A stretch of 64,000 nt of DNA, taken from NCBI RefSeq assembly GCF_030435805.1, contig NC_081298.1, positions 29,872,501 through 29,936,500 on the forward strand. Reading direction: 5' to 3'. The position numbers were made by a program, and so were the translations under genes. The first letter of the stretch is position 1. Each line of letters opens with the position of its first letter. Under the pieces are notes generated by a model. It was not told the origin of the DNA, ran no database searches, and saw nothing but the letters and a program-made list of their open reading frames with translations. Below, one piece after another: positions 52,601-64,000 of this stretch. This DNA is from Mustela lutreola (lineage: Eukaryota; Chordata; Mammalia; Carnivora; Mustelidae).

Positions 52601-55600
52601 GGGAGAGAACTGGGTGGGGGTGGGGGGACTGCAGGTTGACAAGCCAGAACTGTCCCTGCTTTACTCCTGCAGCGTAGGCACAGATGGGAAACCAAGCCAA
52701 TAAAATTCATCGTTTCTAATGCCAGGTTATCTGGGTACAACCCCGCCCCAGCCCTGGGAGTCATGCCCCTAACACTAGCCCTCAGTGGTCCTCCCCCCCC
52801 CCCCCCCCCCCGCCAACCTTTCCACCTGCTTTGACGGTTACAGTTTCTCAGAAAGAAGAGTGTGTGTGTGTGTGTGCGCGCTCACATAGACACACAAAAG
52901 CCCCGCATGGCAGGTGGTCTCTGGTAACATAGCTAGGGGGTGGGGCCTATCTACAGAAGCTTGTGCCCCAGCCTCAAAAGGAACATCTGTTGGAATTCTT
53001 TGCCGGCTGGCCTCTTCTAAGGCGGGAGAAGGGGGTGGGATGGAGGCTTGGTCCTAGAAAATTCCATAGGAGGGAGGAGAGGATATGACCCTGAACATTT
53101 GTCACTAGGGGGTCTGGCATAGCACACTGTGGCTGATCCGAGAGCACACTAAACCAGGCCCCTCTCCCTGGGGGAGCTGGGACAGCCCCCACACAAGGGA
53201 AGGGAAGCTCAGTCTTGCTGGCATCCAGGCCCTGGAGATACCCAAATTGTCAGCCACAGTCTGTCATCATGGGACGGATGGATGACTTTCCTGGCGGCCA
53301 TATGGCCCCACTGAGGTGATTTGCATACAGGTGGAAGGCCTGTGGGCAAGCTGGCAAGACCGTTGCCTTGGTAGCGCCTCAGCCACCCTGTGACCTCCCC
53401 CAGCTGTCTCTGTTGCTCCATTCTCTGGGCCCTCTTCCATTCAGGGCAGGCTTCAAAATCTCAGGCTGCTTCTCCTCTCCCCCCTCCCCAATACCTGGAC
53501 CCCTGAGAGTCCCCATTCTTCCCTCTCCTTTCTACTGACCTGAGCCCTGGCCCCAGGCCTTGTGGATGGAAAGAGGGGGCTGATGCTGGGGCTGGGCTTT
53601 GGGCTGTAGGGGGAGGTGGGCTGCATGGGACTTTTCTCTCTTCTAGGTTTGAGCAGGCCATCCAGGCAGCAAGCCGGGTCATCCGAAAGTAAGTGTCCCA
53701 GACTTCCTCAAGCAGGCTCTGGAGGTCCACCTACCCCAGGCTCTCCCCATGCCCTCCACTGGATGGAGTAGGCATGGGAAAGGTGCTCTCCCATTGCCTT
53801 CCCCAGGGATGTGCAGGGATCTGTGCCAGAGGGCCATCCTGCATGCTCTCCTGCACGGCCCCCTACTCTCCAGCCCTGACGTCTCCCTGTTTCTTCCTGC
53901 AGCGAGCAGTTTGCCATTCGACGTTTCCAGTCCCTGCCGGTGAGTACCCTCTGAGGTCTGACACTGGAGGCTCAGGCCCTGGCCAGGCTGGAGGAGGGGC
54001 AGGAGGGATCTGGGGTCACCTCCCAGAGGGCAGACTTGAAACTGTCTGGTGTCCCTGGTCTGGCTGTGGGAGATGGGGTTTTGGAGGTGGGGGAGTCGGA
54101 GGAGGGACAGGAGAAGGTAGGGTCAGGGCTGGTGCCAGAGGAATAGAGCCTTCAGTCCTTCCTGCCCTACCTGGCTCTCTAGGTGAGGCTTCTGGGCCAC
54201 AGCCCTGTGCTGCGGAACATCACCAACTCCCAAGCACCTGGCCGCTGGAGGAAGAGTGAGGCGTGTGGCCGAGCTGCCCGAAGCTCTGAGGAGGACAAAG
54301 AGAACGTACGCTTCCAGAAGGCTGGAGTGGGAGAACGTCAGGGGGATAAGGAAGAAGGTGTGCTGGGATGGTTCTCTGGCATTCGATGACACTCTTCCAT
54401 GTTGCCCACAGGATGGATTTGTCTTCAAGATGCCATGGGAACCCCCACATTCCAGCCATGCCCATGCTTTGGCAGAGTGGGCCGACCGCAGGGAAGCCTT
54501 TGCCCAGAGACCAAACTCAGCCCCTGACCTGATGGTACACTGGGGGAAAGGAACCCTGCAGGGTGGGCACCCCAGGAGGCAGCCTGGGTGGGGAGGAGGA
54601 AGGGGACCCTGAACCCAGTGGGAACCTTTTCTGTGCCTCAGGTCCCACCCCTGAGCAGTCTGTGGCTGTTCCCCCCCCCCAACACAGTGTCTCACCCCCG
54701 AGCAGAAGATGGAAGTAGAGGAGCTGAGTCCCCCTGCCCGAGGCCGATTCTCCCTGACTGCCACCGAGGGGGCCTCCGAGGAAGATGATGGATTTGTGGA
54801 CCTCCTGGAGAGCGACTTAAAGGTAACCAGCCTTGCCTCACCAGGCACTTGACCTCCCTTGTCCCGGGATCTCCCAAAAGAGGAAAGCCCTGATCTCCCG
54901 CCAGGAGAACATGACTTCATTCTGATGTCAGAAGAGGAATGCAAGCTGATGGAGTCATGGTGCAGCCTCTGGCCTAGCAGACTCTGGCCTACCAGAGACT
55001 GGCAGGTGGCTGAAGCTGCAGGGAGGGAGGGCGCTGCAGGACAGAGGCAAGGCCGGCCCTCCCTCATGGTCACATTTCTCAGCAAGTGGGGCCCTGCAGT
55101 TTCCTGGTTCTGGGGTATTGCCCCATGTGGCTATGCTGGAGGACCTGGGGCCTAAGGGGTTGGCCTTTGCCCGTGGGTGTGACCATCCTCTTGCTGATTT
55201 GGCCTCAGGATGACAAGACAGTACCCCCAGGCATGGAGAGCCTCATTAGCGCCCCACTGGTCAAGACCTCAGAAAAGGAGGAGGAGCAGGTGGGTCTCTG
55301 AGGGGCTGCCCCAGAACTGGGAGGGCTGGTAGGGGGGAGGGGGGAGGTACTCTGACCCCCGAACTGCCACCCCTGCCAGGACCTCATCATGTACAGCAAA
55401 TGCCAGCGGCTCTTCCGCTCTCCATCCATGCCCTGCAGTGTGATCCGACCCATCCTCAAGAGGTTGGAGCGGCCCCACGACAGGGACCTGCCCACACAGA
55501 ACAAGCGCAGGAGGAGCGTGACCCCTCCAGAGGAGCAGCAGGAGACCGAGGAACCTGTGGGTGCCCTCCTGGGGAGGGGCTGGGCAGCTACTGTCCAAGT

Positions 55601-58089
55601 CCACCCCGCCAGCACACCTGGGCGGGGTTTGTGGCAGTGGGCAAGGTGCAGGGAGAGAGGTGGCAGCCACACAGGGATGCTGAGGAGCAGCCTGGCCCCT
55701 GACCCTGGTCACCATCTACCCCGCAGAAAGCCCGTGTCCTCCGCTCCAAGTCCTTGTGTCACGATGAGATTGAGACTATCCTGGACAGTGACCACCGGGA
55801 ACTGATTGGGGATTACTCCAAGGTATGAGCAATGGGGACCCTCGGGAAGCTCGATCCCTAACTGTGTGGCCCCCTGAGCTCAGAAGCTGCTTTGGTACCT
55901 CCTCCCTCCATCCCACCCCTGGTTTTGTCCAGCACAGCTTCTTCTTTATTCTCACCTAGACTCCTCTCTCTGGCTGTCCTTGGTCTCCTGACTCTACTCC
56001 AGATCTGTCTGTGGTGTCGGTTGTGTTTCAACCTTGGAAAACATTTCCAAACTAATATCCGGCTTGGAGCCGCCTCTGGCCTCATGCGGGGGCCTTGACA
56101 GAGTGTGAAGCAGGAGGTGGGGAGTTCATCTCTTCTGTTCCCTTCTGCATTTCCCCTTGGAAGGGATTGTTCCCTGGATGTCAGGCCCAAGAGGCGGCTC
56201 TTGGTTGCTATGGGAACCAGAGCTGAATTTGAAGGTCAAAGCAGGTGTGGCTTTCTGACTTGGGAAAGAAACTATCCTTTCTAGGCTCCTAGTCTTGCCA
56301 ATTTCATCTTTTCTTCTTCTGCTGCTCCTTCTTCCTCCTCCTCCTCCTCTTCTTCTTCTCTCTTTCTCTCTCTCTCTCTCTCTCCTCCCCCTCTGCCTCT
56401 CTCAATCTCTCTCCCCTTCTCTTCAGGCTTTCCTTCTGCAGACTGTGGATGGAAAGCACCAAGATCTCAAGTACATCTCACCAGAAACGGTACGTGGGGG
56501 AAAGCCATTCTCCAGGCACATTTGGGATGGCCATTTGCCTGTTAGCTTTCCTTGGGGATGGGCTGTAAGGCCAGACCGGTGGTAGGGTTGGGGTCAGCCC
56601 CCATCTGCCAGCCTGACCTGCTGGGACCCACCTCTGTGGCCCACAGATGGCAGCCTTGCTGGTGGGCAAGTTCAGCAACATCGTGGAGAGGTTTGTGATT
56701 GTGGACTGCAGGTACCCCTACGAGTACGAAGGCGGGCACATCAAGGTGAGGCGGGCTGATGGGGACAGGCCCTGAAAGTTGGGGATGGCCAAGGGTGGAT
56801 GTGCCATCCAGCCCGAGGGCTGTGGCCTGACCTCCAGCTCCTCTGGCAGACTGCCGTGAACCTGCCCCTGGAACGGGATGCTGAGACCTTCCTGCTGCAG
56901 AGCCCCATCACACCCTGTAATCTGGACAAGAGGATCATCCTCATTTTCCACTGTGAATTCTCATCTGAGCGCGGTCCCCGCATGTGAGTCTGCTAGCTAG
57001 TGTTTGCTCCTGACCTTCCTGCTCAGGCTTTGGGGTGCTGGAACCATCTGCTGCCCAAGAGGCCTGAGCCCAGCCCCAGCCCCCACCTAGATCTGGGCCT
57101 CTAGTCCCCTGGCACCCCAGAGCAGACGTTCACCCTCCCTTCCTGTGCATGGCACCCTCTCCCTACCTCCTCCCCATCCTTCCCATCAGGCCTATGTCCA
57201 CCCTCCATCCATTGTCACCACCCCTCCCCTCTCAAGATTTGCTTCCAAGTCTCCAGCAGTGTCCGTAATATCCAAGGGCCCTGTCCCTCAGCTATGCAGA
57301 GCCTTCCAGGGTTTGACTGATCTTTCTGCTCCCCGACTCTCGTGCTCACCAAGTCTCATGCGGACCTCCTGAAAAGATCTCTCTAATTCTGTCCACTTAT
57401 CTCTGTTATGCTTCCCCTTCTCTGTCCAGGTCCGTTATCTCTAACAAAGATTATGAACTGCCTTCTAGAAACAACTCCCTTGATTTACCTCCTTCCTTCC
57501 ATCTCTCCAGCCTCCTCTGGTTCCCGTAGCCAGATGATTTAAAAGCATTCTTATGGCTGACATTCCTGCTCTCAAGCCTTCTGTGGCTCCCCAAGGCCCA
57601 CAAAAGACTGGGTGCAAAGAACAGGTCTCCTGAGGTATATCCTGCCCTACCACCCAGCTCTGACCCGCACGCCCCTGCTGGTCGCAGGTGCCGTTTCATC
57701 AGAGAGCGCGACAGAGCTGCCAACGACTACCCCAGCCTCTACTATCCTGAGATGTATATCCTCAAGGGCGGCTATAAGGAGTTCTTCCCCCAACACCCGG
57801 TACCATGGGGAGGGGCGTGGCTGAAGCCTTCCTGGGAGGGCTGGACTGCAGGGAAGGGCTTGGTCAGCCTGTGGCCCAAGGAGAAGGGAGGTTTCCTCTA
57901 AAAGTTCCCCATCCCCCCATATTGACGGACCCTCCCATCCTGCCCTAGACCTTCTGTGAGCCCCAGGACTACCGACCCATGAACCACGAAGCTTTCAGGG
58001 AAGAGCTGAAGACTTTCCGCCTCAAGACCCGAAGCTGGGCTGGGGAGCGGAGCCGGCGGGAGCTCTGCAGCCGCCTGCAGGATCAGTGA
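49621..58089 (+). CDS. CDC25B: CDC25B, M-phase inducer phosphatase 2, 574 aa, 16 exons
   Basis: Dual-specificity phosphatase that activates CDK1-cyclin B. Coding exons: 49621-49820, 50690-50799, 51779-51830, 53647-53688, 53903-53939, 54183-54305, 54412-54534, 54688-54822, 55209-55289, 55380-55556, 55727-55822, 56427-56489, 56647-56745, 56850-56983, 57688-57799, 57949-58089. All are GT-AG and in phase; total 1,725 nt. Features seen: export-signal-like [12 protein letters not shown] near residue 60; KEN box at 186-188; beta-TrCP-type motif DDGFVD at about 262-267; basic NKRRRS with the 14-3-3 site serine (RRRSVTPP) at about 347; rhodanese-fold catalytic domain from about 390; active loop HCEFSSER with Cys about 481 and Arg about 487. 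The start has G at -3 and +4. Exon 2 reads [20 protein letters not shown], shorter than the longest human isoform, in a segment that is alternatively spliced in human. Confidence 0.97.
50829..50842. repeat. G14 homopolymer near CDC25B exon 2 donor
   Basis: Fourteen G residues begin 30 bp after the exon 2 donor at 50,800. G runs close to donors can act as intronic splicing enhancers. Confidence 0.9.
51099..51293 (-). repeat. CanSINE in CDC25B intron 2
   Basis: Copy with GAAGCAGACTCCCCATGGAG and ACCAACTGAGCCACCCAGG. Perfect 15-bp duplication TAACCTTTTCTTTTA at 51084-51098 and 51294-51308. Confidence 0.96.
51391..51548 (+). repeat. CanSINE, short form, in CDC25B intron 2
   Basis: GGGGCACCTGGGTGGCGCAG head and TCTCTCAAATAAATAAATTA tail with a short CT middle. 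Clear flanking duplications were not found. Confidence 0.92.
52793..52811. repeat. C19 homopolymer
   Basis: Nineteen C residues in CDC25B intron 3, followed about 45 bp later by a (TG)n run (about 52,858-52,876). Confidence 0.9.
56204..56217 (+). promoter_or_regulatory. candidate RFX X-box in CDC25B intron 11
   Basis: GTTGCTATGGGAAC fits the palindromic RFX consensus GTTGCCATGGCAAC at 12 of 14 positions with both half-sites intact. It lies about 210 bp before exon 56427-56489. Function is inference. Confidence 0.5.
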
Positions 58090-59493
<1,404 letters not shown>

Positions 59494-59699
59494 TCAGAGA
59501 AATGACTTTCTTCTCTGTACACTCAGCACCCAGCAGAGGTTCTACCAACTGGGAGATGCCAAGTTCAAGATCAAGAGAGTGGAAAAGGGCCAGTCTTGGA
59601 GAACCAGTCCCAGGCCCAAACCTGGGATCTTGGGAAATTCCCTCAGAATACCCCTGCAGGCGACCTCCTCCCCTAGATGTGAGTCTGTGATTGTAGGAC

Positions 59700-59880
59700 C
59701 TCCTTTGAACAAGTAAGGTAATGGCCTGATACAGAGTACATACAACATGTCAGGCACCATTACCACTTTGTCGAAGTTCATCTACCTTCTGAACTAGGTG
59801 GTGCCAATGATTGTTGGCTCCATTTTGCAGATGGGAAAATGGAGGCGATTTCCTACCAGAGCAACAAGAGACTCTAGATT
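59700..59880 (+). repeat. MIR SINE
   Basis: CATGTCAGGCACCATTACC, GTGGTGCCAATGATTGTTGG and TTTTGCAGATGGGAAAATGG follow the MIR body order. Confidence 0.65.
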
Positions 59881-61204
59881 CCTAGGCTGAGTCTAAATGA
59901 TGCTTGCCCTGTCTCCAGCTTTTCTCCCAAGATTCTTATGCCCAAAGGTTGGGGCTTACCCTCCAACACTCCTCCCACAAGGGCACAATGGCTGGGGAGG
60001 GGGTGTTGGGGTGTGGCTTTGATGGTCTGGGGATACTGGGCCTTTGCTTAGGAAGAGAGGGGCTTTGAGAGCTCCAGAAGCCCTCTCCATTGAGCAGGCA
60101 GCTGATACCAAGGATAACATTTATTTGGGTGAGGGGACTTGCCCCAGAAAAGGAAAAGTAGCTGTGTAGACCCCCAAGGAACAGTGAGAAACAGGGAGAG
60201 AGCTCTGGGCACTGTTCCACTGAGTCTGCCAGCTCCACTCTGCTTAGGTGGTCTTGGGAAGCTCCATTCCATCCTTCCTGATTATACAAAGGAGGAAGGC
60301 TGCTGGATGCCCAGAAAGGGCATATGCTTGCCCCCAAGTCACACAGCAGATACAAGCAGAGCAGGCATTTCAGCTGCCTAGGATTCTCCCACTCTTCACC
60401 TCCTGCCACCGTCCCAGCCAAGGGGGTGGGATCAGGCTGCCTGACTTCTGCTCTGGGTGTCAAATTTCCACTCCATGGGTTAGGAGCAGGCCACGTGGGG
60501 AAGAGGGAGCAATGGGTGCTGAGAGTTTAACAAGGCCCAGGCTGTGTGCCAGGTGCTGACATCTGAGGCTACATCTGTCCCACCATCCGAAGCACAGCTG
60601 TGGTCACAAGACCTTTAGACTGTTCTAGACACTTGCATATTGTTTCTTAAGCTTACAAGGTTGGTATATAGCTCATTTTGCAGAAGAGGAGGAAGAGGCA
60701 GGGAGAGGGCCTTGGTTAACCAGGAAACAAAACTTTCCCCAGAGAAGGTCCTGGTGCTGGCCTATACCCCGTGGGGAGTAGGCTTGAGCCTGGGGAAGGG
60801 AGTTCCAGAGGTTTGCCCCTCCAGCTCAGGCCAGGACCCCATCTACCTGGGAAGTTCAGGGGATGGGGTAGAGATGTTCCAGTTCCTCCTCTCCCCCCAG
60901 CCAGAGAAGCTGTAACTTTCTTCCTGGGTGCTCATAAAGGGGAGCAGATCTGGCAAGGAAGCTGTTTAAAAACCTGGGCTGCTGGCCAGTTTTAAAGGTT
61001 GTTTTGCTTGGGCCAGGGCGGGGCAGAAATTCCAGCCCCGGAGCAGCCGTGTGCAGCTTGCTTCTGTGAGTAAAGGGCTTTGTGGGGCCAGGCACAGGCA
61101 GGGAGCTGGCCAAGTCAGTGGGCACTGGTGGGGTCTGGGCATCATCTGAATTGCTCACTAGATCCCTTGTAATAACAATTTTTTAAAAATTTTCCATTAT
61201 TTTA

Positions 61205-61405
61205 TTCTTTTTTAAAGATTGTATTTATCTGTCAAAGAGCACACATGCGCACACGCACAAGCAGGAGGGGGGAGACAGGCAGAGGGAGAAGCAGACTCCC
61301 CTCTGAGCAGGGGATCCTGATGCAGGACTCAATCCCAGGACCCTGGGATTGTGACCTGAGCACCAAAGGCAGAAGCTTAACTGACTGAGCCACCCAGGCA
61401 TCCCT
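61205..61405 (-). repeat. CanSINE, older
   Basis: TTTAAAGATTGTATTTATCT, GAAGCAGACTCCCCTCTGAG, CAATCCCAGGACCCTGGGAT and ACTGACTGAGCCACCCAGGC. It is inserted next to an L1 relic. Confidence 0.93.
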
Positions 61406-61870
61406 TATGTCTGGCTTCCTTCAGCATGATTTTGAGATTCATTTGTTTCCTTTAGCGGGGGGTGGTCTGTCCCTGTTCCTTGCTGTATAGTATTCCATCA
61501 TATGGGTCTCCTCCTAAATTGAATTATTCATCCTACATTTTTTTCTTCCAGTTTTCACTTAAAAAAAAAAATTAAGATATCATTTACATGCAGCCCAATT
61601 CACCCATTTGAGTGTACAGTTCTGTTCTGTGAGTTCTGATAAATGCATGCCGTTGTGTACCCAGCACCACAGTCAGGATATAGAACACTTCCATTCTCCC
61701 CTTGATAGGTTATTCCGCATGATATAATCCTGAATGGATTGGAACTGGAGTGGAACTGCTGGGTTGCAGTGTGTTCCTTCAGCATTAGCACTTTCCACGT
61801 GGTTGCTATACCGTTCTTCCCACCAGCAGAATCTGAGAGTTCTGTTGCTCCATTTGCTCAGCAAAATAGG
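61406..61870 (-). repeat. L1M LINE 3' region relic, antisense
   Basis: TGTATAGTATTCCATCATATG, TTAAGATATCATTTACATGC, AATTCACCCATTTGAGTGTA and CACAGTCAGGATATAGAACA are complement-type old L1 3' text. Confidence 0.75.
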
Positions 61871-62553
61871 TCAATTTCAATGTCTCTCTCTTAGCCGGAA
61901 AATCTGAGGAAAATCTGATTGTTGTATATAGCAAAGACTTCTCTGCAGTGCTGAACCCACCCACGCTGGTGTGATAGTGGCAAGGGCTCAAGCATTTTAA
62001 ACCCAGCTTCTTTTCTAACTCTCCTATATGGGAATATTAGTCTTTAGTTTTTCTGCAGGTCAGATTCTTTGAAAAGTGACTCCTTGGAGTTAATTGGCTG
62101 TATGTCATTGGCTTGAGTCCATCCACAGCCTTCTAGAAAACTTGGGATTTCTAAAAAGTCCTCAACCTTGGAACTGAGCACAAAGGCACCCACTTTCCAG
62201 AGGCAAGAAAACCGTAGGTGCAGAGAGGAGGAATGTTTAGACAGGAGGTCCCGGCCTTGTGGAATCTGGAAACAATCAGGAGAGGGAAGTTGAGTAATGA
62301 TGGAGAAGTTTCTGGTCTATGGCCAGGAAAGTCATGCCTTGAGAGAATGCCACAGGATGTGGACTTGTTCACAGCCGATTGTTCAAAGAAGACAGTTGGT
62401 TATGGGACAGAAGGTAAGAAGCATTCCCACCCAACCCACACAGGAATTTGTGGGGTGCCAGGGGGTATGAGGCAAGGGCTGAGTCTGCCCCACCTTGCCC
62501 GCACCAGCAGACGCCCCTGGGAGGGAGTGGTTGCACCCGCCAGCAGCAGCCAG

Positions 62554-62564
62554 GCTGAGTCAGC
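62554..62564. promoter_or_regulatory. palindromic MARE core GCTGAGTCAGC
   Basis: The 11-bp palindrome equals the core of the T-type Maf recognition element (TGCTGAGTCAGCA); the outermost bases differ. It lies in a GC-rich patch of the intergenic region. Maf/NFE2/NRF2-type binding is possible but unproven. Confidence 0.45.
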
Positions 62565-62929
62565 GGCCAGGCCCCGGGCAGCGGGAGGGGAGGGAGCCTC
62601 ACGTGGCTGGGCTTGAGCTGCCTGGTGGGGCCTTCTGGCTGTCAGCCCTTCAGGAAGCGTGGCTGTTTGAAAGGACGAATCACACATGGCCTCATCCTCT
62701 TGGAGCCCAGCCAAGATGGCTTCCATGGGGCCCAGGGCTCCCTGAGGGTGAGATGGAGCTCCCAGGGTTGGGTTGTACAAGGTAAGCAGGGCTGGGGTTG
62801 AGGAGGCTTATGGCCTTCTGGAGCTGGGAGCAGGGGCTGAGCCAGCCCCTAGGGGGACTATGAGGTGACAGGGGAGAAGGGGACACACCAGGGGAAGGAA
62901 GGGGGCAGGCTGAAATCTCTTGACATGTA

Positions 62930-63130
62930 CACTTCCCTTAGCACATGTGTTCACTTCAGGAAAGTTACTTGATCTCCCATGTCTTAACTTCCACATCTAA
63001 AAAAAATGAGAATTGTAAAGACCCTCCTTCGAATGGTTTTGGATTGGATCAATAGAGTTAGTATATGTAAAGCACTCAGAACAGAGTCTTGTCTACAGCA
63101 AATGCCCTACAAGAGTCTGCTAGGGCTGTT
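62930..63130 (-). repeat. MIR SINE, antisense
   Basis: AGTTACTTGATCTCCCATG, AAAAATGAGAATTGTAAAGA and TATGTAAAGCACTCAGAACA are complement-type MIR text. Confidence 0.7.
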
Positions 63131-64000
63131 ATGATTTAGGGCCAGTGTGAAGATTACAAGATTACAAGATCAGGTAAAAAGGAGGAGCCTGAAGACAATT
63201 AAAAGAGAGGGGTCTAGGCTGAGAGTTTCTTTCCATTCCGCACATGGGCAAGAGCAGTCATGTTGGTGATGGGTTGCAGAAAAGCCCAGGTGTTGTGTGT
63301 AGGCTGGTAACCTACTGCACCAGTCCAGGTAGCAGTTAAGAAGCTGTGGAAGGGGATGTGGTGGAGAGAGAGGAGGAAGCCATCTGCGTGTCCAGTGGGA
63401 GGCCGCCTGCACAGGGCAATGCCATCTCTGAGGTGATCTAGGGAGGAGCAGGGGGATGAAGGGACAATGCTTGCCTGACTTTCGTCCCCTTGGTTCTAGG
63501 GCAACCTTATCAATTTAATCTCAGCCTGCCTGGATTCTCGAAAAGGCAGATTCCTTCTTCTTAGTTTGCTACTCTACTCTTCAAGAAACAGCTAGACTTC
63601 TTAATCAGGGAGTTGTTAAAAAAATCCACTGCCTGGGGCTGGCAGATTCCACCCAACTGCCCTCCCCACATCCAGAAGTAGGTGGCTGCTCTGCTAGTCT
63701 AGCCTGAGGACTCAAGATCATCGGTAAGGGTTTCCAGCTGTCAAAAACCAATGGGGCTGTCTCTAAGGAGTGAGCTCTCCATCTCTGGAGGTGTGTAAGT
63801 AAGACCAGGGAGTTGGTCCTGATGTCTAGGAGCAGCAGCAGAACTTCCCAAGCCAGCCTGCTCACCAGTGTTTCACGACAATGCTGTGGTTTGGGTAGGT
63901 GGGGAATGGAAACTGCTTTGCAAATTGAATCAGTTTAAGTCACTGTGCAGACATCGCAGTGGTGGGCACCAAGGGGTACTGGAAAAGGGGCACTGAGGGG

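Overview
The window is nuclear DNA of a carnivoran mammal, most likely a mustelid. About two dozen tRNA-Lys-derived CanSINEs are scattered on both strands; their heads read GCCTGGGTGGCTCAG and many tails carry CTGCCTACTTGTGATCTCT, a tail style I associate with mustelids. Old mammal-wide repeats (MIR, L2, L1M, hAT relics, LTR fossils) fill the rest. Genes have introns with GT/AG borders, and four transcription units or their promoters sit in CpG-rich DNA.

Gene order matches human chromosome 20p13: HSPA12B (+, 3' part, 1-11,055), C20orf27/ADISSP (-, coding 12,006-17,648, predicted CpG-island promoter near 24.6 kb), SPEF1 (-, 32,886-35,789), CENPB (-, one exon, 39,062-40,882) and CDC25B (+, 49,621-58,089). 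All splice sites were placed by hand, and every exon set closes in frame: 621 codons of HSPA12B before its stop, and 174, 237, 606 and 574 residues for the other four. AP5S1, which I expect next in this order, is not reached.

Layout: HSPA12B and C20orf27 meet tail to tail with about 0.4 kb between their poly(A) signals. A 7-kb gene-free stretch (25.4-32.2 kb) of LINE, LTR and SINE relics separates the C20orf27 island from SPEF1. SPEF1 and CENPB point the same way. CENPB and CDC25B are head to head across an 8-kb gap holding twelve SINEs, an L1 relic and a split hAT relic. The last 4.7 kb is intergenic.

The genes are unrelated in function: a divergent HSP70 relative, a small secreted or signalling protein, a microtubule-bundling ciliary protein, a domesticated pogo-type transposase that binds centromeres, and a mitotic phosphatase. 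I see no operon-like or otherwise undescribed system. The most unusual local signals are a degenerate tandem array in SPEF1 intron 1 whose last unit appears to include the end of exon 1, a perfect 26-bp direct repeat flanking an HSPA12B exon, a near-consensus RFX X-box inside CDC25B, and a palindromic MARE core in the terminal intergenic DNA. Comparisons with human proteins are from memory, not from a search.
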